A stretch of 64,000 nucleotides of DNA, taken from NCBI GenBank assembly GCA_964533935.1, contig CAZHOG010000003.1, positions 1 through 64,000 of the forward strand, read 5' to 3'. The position numbers and the translations under genes were made by a program. Position 1 is the stretch's first letter; each line of letters opens with the position of its first letter. The notes below the pieces were generated by a model, which had not been told where the DNA came from, did not search any database, and saw nothing but the letters and a program-made list of their open reading frames with translations. Of the stretch, positions 55,515 to 64,000 are shown one piece after another. The DNA is from RUG14121 sp964533935. GTDB lineage: Bacteria; Bacillota_I; Bacilli_A; RF39; UBA660.

Positions 55515-57968
55515 CTATTTCTTTATTTTAAATAAATCAAATGGGATTGTACTTAAAACTGTTAAACCTACTATTAATAACCATTCTCTTATTCCAATAG
55601 CTGTTGTGTTAGCTACATTATTTAAAAATGGTATATAAACAATTGATAATAAGACTAATAAAATTACACTATTTACTAATATAACAACTTTATCTTTAAA
55701 ACCATCTATAAAATTTTCTAAAGTTAAATTTCTAGATTTTAATGTATATGCTGAAAACATAATTGATAATAACAATGTTGAATATGCTATAGTTGTTGCT
55801 TTTTCTAATGAATAATTATTATAAAAATATATGAATGATCCAAGAACTATTCCAAACATTACTATTCCTTGCAATACACATCTTTTTAAAGTACTAATAT
55901 CTATTATATTTTCTTTAATATTTCGAGGTGGTTTTTTCATAATATTTTTATCCGGTTTTATTCTTTCAAACATAATTGTACTAGTTGGATCAATTAATAA
56001 TTCTAATAAAACAATATGAATTGGTATCAACATAGCTGGTAATTTTAATAATGGAATTATTAATGATAACAAAGCTATTGGTATATGTATTGCTAAGATA
56101 TAAGAAATTGCTTTTTTAATGTTATTATAAATACATCTTCCATTTTCAACGGCCTCAACTATTGTATTAAAATTATCATCTAATAAAATCAAATCAGCAG
56201 ATTCCTTTGCAACATTAGTTCCACGATTACCCATAGCTATTCCAATATTAGCTTTCTTTAATGCAGTTGCATCATTAATTCCATCACCAGTCATTCCTAC
56301 TATTTCACCATTAAGCTGCAATGCACTAACAATTCTCATTTTATGATTTGGATATACTCTAGCATAAATATTAACATTTTTAACTTGCTCTAATAATTCT
56401 TCATCAGACATTTTTTCTATTTCGTCGCCACTTAAAACATCGTCATAATTTTTTATTCCAATTTGTTTCGCAATTCCTTTTGCAGTTTTACCATTATCTC
56501 CAGTAATCATTATTACTCTAATTCCTGCACTATAACATTTATTAATAGAATCATTAATTCCTTCTCGTGGAGCATCTGCAAGAGCTACTAATCCTTGAAA
56601 TATCAATTTGTAGTCATATAAAGATTCTTTTACCTTTATATTTTTTTTACTGGCAACAGCTATAACTCTTAATCCTTGCTTTGCAAATTCTGAAACTTTT
56701 TCTTCTATTTCATTTATTTCATTATCAGTTAAATTACATAATTTAATAACACTTTCGTAAGCACCTTTTACATAAAGTGTATTAATATTATCTTTTTCAA
56801 ATATTTGTCCCATCATCTTATCATTATTATTAAATATATATTCATGTTTTAATATCATGTCGTCTAAATTAATCTTTTCATTTTGATAACAAAAATCTTT
56901 TAATGATATTTCCATATTATCATATGGATTTATTGGACAAGCAAAATACAAACTATTATAAAAATCTTTGTTTGTTTTATAAAATTCTTTAACTTGCATT
57001 ATATTTTGAGTAAGTGTTCCTGTTTTATCTGTACATAATACTGTTATTTCACCAAGTGTTTCAACACAATTCATACTTTTAGTTAAAGCATTTTTCTTAG
57101 ATAGTTTCCAAGATCCCATAGCTAAAAATACTGTTAATACAACTGGAATTTCTTCAGGTATAGTTGCAATAGCAATTGTTATTCCTGATATAAAAGATTC
57201 TATTATTCTTGCTTTAAAATCTAGTGATGCAAAATTAATAAAAGAAATAATAATTACTGATACAAATAAACATGCACATAATATTCCATATATTTTAACA
57301 ACTTTTTTTACTTGATTCTGCATTAAACTTTTTGTATTTGTTATTTCATTCAAGGAAGTTCCAATTTTTCCATACTCAGTATTTGCACCAACTGCAGTAA
57401 TTTCTATAATAGCCATTCCATTAGTAATATTTGTCCCTTTATAACACATATTATTCTTAAATTTATTAGTTTTATCATCATCTAAAGATTTATAAATAAC
57501 TTCTGTTTCACCAGTTAATGCTGATTCATTAACTCCTAAACCTTGTATTTCTAATAGTTTTGCATCAGCTGGAACTAAATCTCCCTCTTCCAAAATAACG
57601 ATATCCCCAACAACTAGTTCATCACTATTTAAAATAATTTGTTTATTATTTCTTATTGCTTTTACATCTAATTCAGATAATTTATTTAATTCATCAAGAG
57701 CTTTATCAGTTCGATATTCTTGCATAAATTCTATAAAACAACTAAAAGACACACAGAAAAGCATTATAATTCCATCAGGTATCTTACCTAAAATAAAATA
57801 TATACATGCTGCTATTACTAATAAAAGCAATGTTGGTTCCTTTAAAACATCTAAAATTCTTTCAAAAAAACTCTCTTTTTTCTTTTTTATAATACTGTTA
57901 TTTCCATATAATTCTCTTGATGAATTAACCTCTTTTGTAGTTAGTCCTTTATATTTTTTAAAATTCAT
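55515..57968 (-). CDS. P-type cation-transporting ATPase (calcium-pump-like)
   Basis: An 817-residue P2-type ATPase. It has the actuator motif LTGET, the phosphorylation site CTDKTGTLTQN (Asp about 316), the TPEE-like ATIPEEIPVV membrane motif, nucleotide-domain KGAYESV, and hinge MTGDGINDATALKKA. The membrane motif and length are closest to bacterial Ca2+-type pumps; magnesium or manganese are alternatives. The ATG at 57968 after GAGGTG is preferred to an upstream start. It likely exports the cation. Confidence 0.93.
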   Translation of the reverse strand: MNFKKYKGLTTKEVNSSRELYGNNSIIKKKKESFFERILDVLKEPTLLLLVIAACIYFILGKIPDGIIMLFCVSFSCFIEFMQEYRTDKALDELNKLSELDVKAIRNNKQIILNSDELVVGDIVILEEGDLVPADAKLLEIQGLGVNESALTGETEVIYKSLDDDKTNKFKNNMCYKGTNITNGMAIIEITAVGANTEYGKIGTSLNEITNTKSLMQNQVKKVVKIYGILCACLFVSVIIISFINFASLDFKARIIESFISGITIAIATIPEEIPVVLTVFLAMGSWKLSKKNALTKSMNCVETLGEITVLCTDKTGTLTQNIMQVKEFYKTNKDFYNSLYFACPINPYDNMEISLKDFCYQNEKINLDDMILKHEYIFNNNDKMMGQIFEKDNINTLYVKGAYESVIKLCNLTDNEINEIEEKVSEFAKQGLRVIAVASKKNIKVKESLYDYKLIFQGLVALADAPREGINDSINKCYSAGIRVIMITGDNGKTAKGIAKQIGIKNYDDVLSGDEIEKMSDEELLEQVKNVNIYARVYPNHKMRIVSALQLNGEIVGMTGDGINDATALKKANIGIAMGNRGTNVAKESADLILLDDNFNTIVEAVENGRCIYNNIKKAISYILAIHIPIALLSLIIPLLKLPAMLIPIHIVLLELLIDPTSTIMFERIKPDKNIMKKPPRNIKENIIDISTLKRCVLQGIVMFGIVLGSFIYFYNNYSLEKATTIAYSTLLLSIMFSAYTLKSRNLTLENFIDGFKDKVVILVNSVILLVLLSIVYIPFLNNVANTTAIGIREWLLIVGLTVLSTIPFDLFKIKK

Positions 57969-58032
57969 GTTAAACACCTCTAGTTTTTTTTGATTTTTCA
58001 ATTGTAGAAAATAAAATACTTAATAATTATTT

Positions 58033-59001
58033 TTATTCTGATCTATTTTTTAAATCTTTAATCATTTTAATTCCCATTATTATTGAATATATTCCAGCTA
58101 TAAAAAACGGAAGTAACATTACCTTAATTATAATATCACTAGGAATAGCAACTTTTGCAATAATTAAATCAAAAATACATCCACTTACTATTGCTACAAT
58201 AGGTTCACTATAATAAAAAATATTTACAGATTTAGATTTCAATGCAACCAATTCAGGACTATTGTCAACATTAATGGTGTTAATTTCATCTTCAGCTTCC
58301 TCATCATCTTCATCTGCTAAATACTTTTCATCTAATTCTTCATAAGTATTTTCGTTTATTTTATTTATTATTTTCATTTTCTTTATCTTATAAATAATGT
58401 CATATATTATTAAAAAACTCAAGATTATTAATATAAAAAGTTCATTAAAATTAAAAACACTATTAAATTTTATCATTAATACTAATATAAAGATAAATAC
58501 TACGTATGGTAAAAAAACTATTTTGTCAAAATTACCAAATGGAGTATGCCAACATAATAAATAATAATTTTTTTCTTTTTGTTTTTCAAATTTTTCAGAA
58601 GATTCTCCATAAATTTTCACTATATAATCAGCAGTTCTCAATACATTATAATATTTATGCTTTTTTAATTTAACATTTTTATCAACATCTAAATTATATT
58701 TTTTTCCATTAGATTTATAAAAATAATATTTATTTTTATCTATGTATTTTAAATATAAAACATCTTTTTTAGGTTTAATTATTATATTAATAAAATACTT
58801 ATACCAAAAAAAGATTGAAAAACAACTAAAAAATATTAATGGTGACCATCTAATAACTATTTTTTGTAAATAATCCAAAAAATTAACAAATGTATATTCC
58901 CTTCCATTCCAACCACAGATTAATATTAATAATGTGATTACCAAAATTGCAGTAAATGCAACCATAACTTTTGGATCAAATTCTTCTTTAATTTTTTTCA
59001 T
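58033..59001 (-). CDS. Unknown polytopic membrane protein
   Basis: A 322-residue protein with paired membrane helices near the N-terminus (about 12-62), a Lys/Tyr-rich cytoplasmic part (70-150), two more helices (about 155-205), an acidic loop (EDDEEAEDEIN) and two C-terminal helices. I do not recognise a family. It is 64 bases upstream of the P-type ATPase gene and may be co-transcribed with it. Confidence 0.6.
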   Translation of the reverse strand: MKKIKEEFDPKVMVAFTAILVITLLILICGWNGREYTFVNFLDYLQKIVIRWSPLIFFSCFSIFFWYKYFINIIIKPKKDVLYLKYIDKNKYYFYKSNGKKYNLDVDKNVKLKKHKYYNVLRTADYIVKIYGESSEKFEKQKEKNYYLLCWHTPFGNFDKIVFLPYVVFIFILVLMIKFNSVFNFNELFILIILSFLIIYDIIYKIKKMKIINKINENTYEELDEKYLADEDDEEAEDEINTINVDNSPELVALKSKSVNIFYYSEPIVAIVSGCIFDLIIAKVAIPSDIIIKVMLLPFFIAGIYSIIMGIKMIKDLKNRSE

Positions 59002-59045
59002 AAATACAACTCTTTCTAAACTATCTATTAAAATAAGTATACAAC

Positions 59046-59078
59046 AAAAAAAGATAGATTTATAAAATATCTATCTTC
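59046..59078 (-). terminator. Intrinsic terminator of the gene ending at 59105
   Basis: Stem AAGATAGAT/ATCTATCTT followed by seven U on the minus strand. Confidence 0.75.
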
Positions 59079-59104
59079 GTATTATAAAATAAGTGTACAT
59101 AAAA

Positions 59105-59587
59105 CTATTTTTTTAAGTTAAGCTTTTTTGTATCTAATAAATTATCATTTTTATTCAAATAATATGAAATTACATCGTCATATGTTTCGGTAGTATATAT
59201 TTTTAAATTTCTTCTTCGTGGTGAAACTAACATATCATTTGGAAATTGTTTTTTATCTTTATTGTATCTAATTCCATTTTCATCCCATGTATAATTTCCT
59301 ATTTTTAAAAAATCATTATAATCAGCTATACTAATATTATTTAACTTATCATCATTTTTCATAAAATATCTCAATCTATTATATTTTAAATCACCTTCTA
59401 ATATCCTAGTTAATCTTTCATCTAAAAATCCACTCTTTATTTCTTTTTTCATTTCATTATATTCTTCTTCTGTAACATGACATACTAAAAAACTAATATT
59501 TGCATAAAAAAGACTTTCTACATAGTCATATAAAGAACAATAAATTTCTCTATCATTTTCTTCAAACATAACAATAATTTTATCCAT
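59105..59587 (-). CDS. Unknown protein next to a receiver-domain gene
   Basis: A 160-residue soluble protein, acidic in the first half and basic at the end (VSPRRRNLKI). No motif I can name. It follows the receiver-domain gene by 81 bases without a clear terminator in between, so the two may work together. The ribosome site is weak. Confidence 0.55.
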   Translation of the reverse strand: MDKIIVMFEENDREIYCSLYDYVESLFYANISFLVCHVTEEEYNEMKKEIKSGFLDERLTRILEGDLKYNRLRYFMKNDDKLNNISIADYNDFLKIGNYTWDENGIRYNKDKKQFPNDMLVSPRRRNLKIYTTETYDDVISYYLNKNDNLLDTKKLNLKK

Positions 59588-59668
59588 ACCAAATCTCCAT
59601 TTAATCTAACTTTTCTAGTTTACTACATAAATATACGAAAGTATAGAAAAATTAATCAAACTAATTTA

Positions 59669-60124
59669 TTATATTTTTTTTACTTTAATTATATTATCAA
59701 GACTTTGATCTAAATATTCATCATGAGATAATAAATCATCAAATATATTTTTAAATTTATCATCCATACATACACTACAATCATATTTAACCATATAATT
59801 ATAATCACAGTCTTCTATTTCTTCCGAAGAACATATTATAATTGGCAAATTAACTAGTTTAAATCTTTTTCTTACTTCCCTAATAATATCTGCACCGAAT
59901 GGTTCAATCATCATTTCATCATCATATATAGGCATATAGTTATCACAAATTATTACGTCATATGGTTCAAATTCATTTTCTTTAAAATTATGATTTCGAA
60001 TAGCACACAAACCACTATTTCTAGATTTTTCCCATTCAATAATTGAATTTCCTAATAATTTATTTAATATCTTTTTCACATTCTCATATTTGTATTCATT
60101 ATCTTCAATAATTAATATTCTCAT
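59669..60124 (-). CDS. Stand-alone receiver-like domain protein
   Basis: A 151-residue protein with a response-regulator receiver fold: ILIIEDNE acidic pair at residues 6-8, the candidate phospho-Asp in VIICDNYMP (about 58), and IIICSSEE for the conserved Ser/Thr. An insertion follows the phospho-Asp (YDDEMMIEPFGADI) and the usual Lys is uncertain. There is no output domain and no kinase nearby. It might signal by protein contact or be a degenerate receiver. Confidence 0.7.
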   Translation of the reverse strand: MRILIIEDNEYKYENVKKILNKLLGNSIIEWEKSRNSGLCAIRNHNFKENEFEPYDVIICDNYMPIYDDEMMIEPFGADIIREVRKRFKLVNLPIIICSSEEIEDCDYNYMVKYDCSVCMDDKFKNIFDDLLSHDEYLDQSLDNIIKVKKI

Positions 60125-60234
60125 TATACATTTTTCTTTCTATTATAATTTTTTCTAATCAACAATTTTTAATAAATATATATTTTTCAATTGCCAGATA
60201 TCTAATTTTTAATATTTATTCTTGTTATAACTTT

Positions 60235-61011
60235 TCAATTTTCATTTTTAATGTTTGTTAATATTAATTTTCTATATTCCAAAGATTGTAGTAAAATTGT
60301 TGCAGAAAATATTGCAACCGCTATTTGAAGATTTTGTAAATTATAAAATAATATAGCTATTAATAATAGCACTATTTCTCCAGTAACTTTACCATATGCA
60401 TGAATACTTTCTTGTAAAAATGTATATTCTAACCTGCATTCATTTAATAACTTCATAGATTTTATATTAAATATTGCACTATTCATAAGAATAGAGGTTA
60501 TTTGATAGGCAATATTAAAAACTATATTATATAGTATAAAGTATTTAAAATTAGATGTAAAAATTATTGGAATTAAAGATAAAATTATAGATACTGATGA
60601 TAATATATATGCTTTTGTATAATATCTTTTTTTTAGAAATTTACTTACTATTAATGCTGTTAAAATTCCTAAAAATGAAAACAATGCATTTAAATATCCT
60701 AAACTAAATTCTGATCCTAATTTCAAAAATATTACAAGTTGTATTGCTGTTTTTAAAGCTCCACAATATCCAATTCCTTCATAAAAAACTATTCTATAAA
60801 TATGTTTTGCACTTTTATCTTTTAACAATTTCTTTAAATTGTTATTATTAAATCTACTAATTTTATAGTCTTTTTTTTCAAATAAATGAATATATTTATT
60901 CTTATTAAAATAAAAGTTATTTTCAATTTTGACTGCAGTATCCTTTATAAAATTATACCCTTCTGTTCCATTTACGCTTCCAATAATTGAATATGTAAAT
61001 TTATATTCTAT
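60235..61011 (-). pseudogene. Decayed MFS transporter, C-terminal half only
   Basis: The open frame covers about 258 codons, but no ATG, GTG or TTG lies in its first 60 codons; the first possible start (TTG at 60828) yields 197 residues. The sequence before that is coding-like (SVNGTEGYNFIKDTAVK, then a Lys/Asn-rich linker), and what follows is six membrane helices resembling the second half of an MFS transporter. The N-terminal half is gone, replaced by a RhuM-like scrap. It might still give a truncated protein. Confidence 0.55.
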
Positions 61012-61070
61012 TTAGAATTAACTCTATAACCTACCGCTATTATTACATCAATTAAACTACAAATTATTAT
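61008..61070 (-). pseudogene. RhuM-like gene fragment
   Basis: Twenty codons on the minus strand read SLIDVIIAVGYRVNSK followed by a stop. This resembles the core of RhuM-family virulence proteins (VIIxVGYRVxSKRGTQFRIWA) that are often near restriction or phage loci. Nothing further of the gene is visible. It lies at the truncation point of the MFS remnant, suggesting a deletion or insertion scar. Confidence 0.35.
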
Positions 61071-61573
61071 TTATATTCCACTAAAGCAGTAATATCTTTT
61101 CTTACTTTATGAAACGGGCTTGGCGGACACAATTTTGATCTATATCCTATTGGAAGTAAACAAACAGGTATTAAATTTTTAGGTATTTCAAATTCCTCCA
61201 TTAATATTTTTTTATCAAACATTTCTATCCAAATATTATCTATTCCAATATTTGTTGCTTCTAGCATCATATGTGTTGTGACAATAGTTGCATCCATTTC
61301 AAATGTTGAATAATCTTTTTTAGTATATGCATTTTCTTTATCACCACATATCAATAAAACTGTTTGAGCCCCATATCTGCATCTTGTTGCTTTATCTAGT
61401 TTATTTAATCCTATTTCAGATTGTATAATATATATTTTAAATGGTTGTAAATTTTTGGCTGTTGGTGCAATTCTTCCCGCATTTAATATTTTATCTAATT
61501 TTTCTTGTTCAATTTTCTTATCACTAAATTTTCTTGTTGCTTTTCGACTTTCGATTACATTTTCAAAATTCAT
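61067..61573 (-). CDS. Nitroreductase family protein
   Basis: A 168-residue FMN-dependent oxidoreductase. The opening IESRKATRKFSDKKI and APTAKNLQPFKIYII are the FMN-binding family motifs; the C-terminus has LLPIGYRS. It is short but complete for the small nitroreductase subgroup. Substrate unknown. A GAGGG site precedes the ATG. Its end overlaps the RhuM-like scrap by four bases. Confidence 0.9.
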   Translation of the reverse strand: MNFENVIESRKATRKFSDKKIEQEKLDKILNAGRIAPTAKNLQPFKIYIIQSEIGLNKLDKATRCRYGAQTVLLICGDKENAYTKKDYSTFEMDATIVTTHMMLEATNIGIDNIWIEMFDKKILMEEFEIPKNLIPVCLLPIGYRSKLCPPSPFHKVRKDITALVEYK

Positions 61574-61736
61574 ATTATATTCCCTCTTTCTATTTGTAAA
61601 TCACACAATTACCTCATAAACCTAGTATGGAAAAACATATTCTCCTCAGACAGCCTATTATATTTTTTTTGGATTTTTTGAATAAAATAAGTTTTTTTAT
61701 CTAAAAATTGTTGTTTTCCCCTTATTTTTCAAGGTT

Positions 61737-62933
61737 TTAGCGCAGTTTCATTACGCATACACATTCAACATGATAAGTATAAGAAAACATATCCAGTAAA
61801 TTTAATTCTTTTATTTCATATTCTTTTTTCAATTCATTTAAATCTCTAACTAATGTAAGTGGATCACATGATGTATATAGAATTTTATTTGGTTTATATT
61901 CTAAAATTGTATTTAAAGTTTTTTTGTCTAATCCAGCACGAGGAGGATCAACTACAATAATATCTAATTTATCTTTTATTTTAGGTAATATATTTGGAAC
62001 ACTTCCTAAATTAAAATATATATTATCTTTATGATTAATTTTAGCATTAAATAAGGCATCTTTTATTGCATTCTCAACTATTTCTATTCCATATACTTTT
62101 TTAGCTTTATTTGCTTCTACAATTGATAAAGTTCCAACTCCACAATATAAATCTGCAACTATAGAATCTTTTTTAATATTATTTTCTATTATATTAAATA
62201 ACTCACTACAAATATAATTATTTACTTGAAAAAAAGCATTATAAGAAACTCTAAACATCATATTATTTATTATTTCCATAAAGAAAGGATCATTATGAAT
62301 AGTTATCCCATTAACAATAATACCTGCAATTTTATTATTTGTTATAATCTCTTCATAATTAAAATTATCTTCTGTATCTATTATTAATAATAATTCATCA
62401 TTATAATTAGCTCTTATAGTTATTTTAGCATTATTTAAGCCACTTTTTAATAAATAAGGGATTACTTTATTTATACATGATTTAGTTATCATACACTCAT
62501 TTATTTCAACTAAATCATGAGTATTATTTTGATAGAACCCAATCTTACCATTTTCCATTTTTAATTCAATTTTATTACGATAATTATATTCATTTTTATT
62601 TTCAATAAAATTTATTTTATTATAATTAATATTATTTCTTTCAAATAAATTTTTAATTTTATTGATTTTATATTCTTTATTATTTTGATATGACATATTT
62701 TGTAAACTACATCCACCACATTCATAAAAATATGGACAAACTGGATCAATTCTATCTAATGATTTTTCAATAATATTAATATTTTTTCCTACAAAATAAT
62801 TTTTTTTATCTTCAATTATTTCTGTTTCTATTAACTCACCAATTAAAGCATTGGGAATAAATATTATTTTATTATTTATATATCCAATTCCTTGTCCTTG
62901 ATTATCATATCTTTCAATTCTTACTTTTTCCAT
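61737..62933 (-). CDS. 23S rRNA (uracil-5)-methyltransferase, RlmD/RlmCD type
   Basis: SAM-dependent enzyme of the TrmA/RumA family making 5-methyluridine. A TRAM domain occupies residues 1-55, a 4Fe-4S motif CPYFYECGGC follows (about 66-75), VADLYCGVGTLS binds SAM, VDPPRAGLD is next, and the catalytic Cys356 lies in YTSCDP. It ends in HVECVCVMKLR as usual. The 398-residue length is a little under the RlmD norm. Which uridine (U747 or U1939) is modified cannot be told. Confidence 0.93.
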   Translation of the reverse strand: MEKVRIERYDNQGQGIGYINNKIIFIPNALIGELIETEIIEDKKNYFVGKNINIIEKSLDRIDPVCPYFYECGGCSLQNMSYQNNKEYKINKIKNLFERNNINYNKINFIENKNEYNYRNKIELKMENGKIGFYQNNTHDLVEINECMITKSCINKVIPYLLKSGLNNAKITIRANYNDELLLIIDTEDNFNYEEIITNNKIAGIIVNGITIHNDPFFMEIINNMMFRVSYNAFFQVNNYICSELFNIIENNIKKDSIVADLYCGVGTLSIVEANKAKKVYGIEIVENAIKDALFNAKINHKDNIYFNLGSVPNILPKIKDKLDIIVVDPPRAGLDKKTLNTILEYKPNKILYTSCDPLTLVRDLNELKKEYEIKELNLLDMFSYTYHVECVCVMKLR

Positions 62934-63009
62934 TGCTTACCTCTTTTTAATTATAACATAATAAAGTATACCTTACAATTTATGGTAAATAATAAAAATG
63001 GTGAAATAA

Positions 63010-64000
63010 ATGGAAAAACTTATACAAAGAATTAAAGAAGAATTTGCTGATACTCCTGACATAGTTTTTAGAAAAATAAGTACAGGTATTAATAAATATC
63101 TTTATGTAATATATTTAGAAACTGTTTCAAGTAGTGATAAAATAAATGATTATATATTAAAAAATCTTACTTTTTTTATTAATAAAAAGAATATAAGAAA
63201 TTTAAATAAATTATTACCATCTCCTCATGTTATACCAATAACAAAACATGATGAAATAGAATACTATTTAACTAATGGTTTTACCATCGTATTATATGAA
63301 AGTAATATATATGCTGTAGAAACTAAAGCCGATATAAATAGAAGCATCAGTCCTCCTGAAGTAGAACAAGCCCTATATGGTCCAAAAGATGCATTTAATG
63401 AAAACTATCAAATGGATATAGGACTAATAAAAAGAAGAATTAAAAGCAGCCATTTAAAAATAATTGAAAAAAACATAGGTAGAATAAGTAATACAAAAGT
63501 TGGTTTATTATATATTGATAATATTGCTGAAGATAAGAATGTAAAAGAAATTAAAAATATTTTAAATAAAATAGATGTTGATGCAATTTTAGATTCTGGT
63601 CAACTAGCACAATATTTTGTTGAAAACAAAAGTACTTTTCCTACTGTCACTTCAACCGAAAGACCTGATAAAGTTGCCAAAGGTTTATTAGAAGGAAAAA
63701 TAGCTTTAGTTGTTGATACATCCCCATACGTTTTATTACTGCCTGCTTTTTTTGGAGATTTCATAAACCCTATTGTTGATAACTATAATAAAAATATTAA
63801 AATAAATTTTTTAAGAATACTTAGAATTTCCTGTTTTTTCTTAACAATATTAGTACCTGCATATTATATAGCTGTAATAAATTATAACCAAGAAACATTA
63901 CCAATAAGCTTACTTATAAACTTTGCAACTCAACGATCCGAAGTGCCCTTTCCTTCTATTTTTGAGGCATTAATAATGTTATTTATTTGTGAAATGTTAC
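63010..64000 (+). CDS. GerA/SpoVAF family spore germination protein (5' part)
   Basis: The first 330 codons of a germinant receptor A-type subunit, cut by the window end. The N-terminal cytosolic domain includes SPPEVEQALYGPKDAFNEN and LIKRRIKSSHLK, equivalent to the conserved GP-FxEN and RxR segments. LLPAFFGDFINPIVDNY precedes the first membrane helix (about 273-295), and EVPFPSIFEAL begins the next. Such proteins sit in the spore inner membrane and sense germinants or assist DPA transport. No gerB/gerC can be judged here. The ATG has only a weak GGTG site. Confidence 0.9.
   Translation, partial: MEKLIQRIKEEFADTPDIVFRKISTGINKYLYVIYLETVSSSDKINDYILKNLTFFINKKNIRNLNKLLPSPHVIPITKHDEIEYYLTNGFTIVLYESNIYAVETKADINRSISPPEVEQALYGPKDAFNENYQMDIGLIKRRIKSSHLKIIEKNIGRISNTKVGLLYIDNIAEDKNVKEIKNILNKIDVDAILDSGQLAQYFVENKSTFPTVTSTERPDKVAKGLLEGKIALVVDTSPYVLLLPAFFGDFINPIVDNYNKNIKINFLRILRISCFFLTILVPAYYIAVINYNQETLPISLLINFATQRSEVPFPSIFEALIMLFICEML

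Overview
The window is a 64 kb, very AT-rich stretch of a low-GC Bacillota (Firmicutes) chromosome. Gene content points to a spore-forming, fermentative anaerobe: spoIVA, a SpoVIF-like gene, a yutI/yutH/yutD cluster and a GerA-family germination gene, plus pyruvate:ferredoxin oxidoreductase and pyruvate kinase. UGA is a stop codon and Trp is UGG, so the code is standard. Short coding genes, the der...spoIVA-hup order and the many SipW/TasA-type surface genes suggest an uncultured gut-type Bacilli lineage (RF39-like); this placement is inference.

Layout. 0.2-13 kb: housekeeping and sporulation genes, nearly all on the minus strand (rseP, cdsA, hup, spoIVA, a transglutaminase-like gene, a MacB-type ABC pair, spoVIF, two small HTH genes, der, two pilin-like genes, engB). 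13.2-19.8 kb: a mini UvrD-like helicase, five tRNA genes, an S1-domain protein, the yut-like cluster, and a structured leader RNA with an intrinsic terminator. 19.8-23.2 kb: nifJ. 23.3-44.2 kb: a large surface-protein region. It holds two SipW-type signal peptidases, five TasA-like proteins, a modular C-type-lectin-like protein, a frameshifted Gly-rich protein and a 2338-residue BspA-like LRR protein. A membrane-anchored McrB-like AAA+ ATPase with a DUF2357 partner heads the same 13 kb operon as the LRR protein. 44.3 kb: gmk.

45.0-48.8 kb is the most striking part. Two tandem ~337-bp copies look like a type I toxin-antitoxin module: each has a 26-residue hydrophobic peptide, a convergent structured RNA and clear promoters. 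Next to them is a complete diversity-generating retroelement (DGR): reverse transcriptase, Avd-like accessory protein, template repeat (TR), and a secreted target whose C-terminus is the variable repeat (VR). The TR reads as Asn-rich sequence (15 AAY codons of 34), and 18 of 21 TR/VR substitutions fall on template adenines. The target shares its N-terminal SipW-type signal and TasA-like domain with the protein at 23.3-24.9 kb, so the DGR probably diversifies one member of the surface family described above.

48.9-64 kb: pyk, a ZIP metal transporter, a CmpB-like membrane protein, a GT2 glycosyltransferase, a thioredoxin-like protein, an HTH regulator, trmB, a P-type cation ATPase, several unknown genes including a lone receiver domain, a decayed MFS transporter beside a RhuM-like scrap, a nitroreductase, an RlmD-type rRNA methyltransferase, and the 5' part of a GerA/SpoVAF gene cut by the window end. 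Assignments rest on reading motifs and layout by eye; no database search was run.
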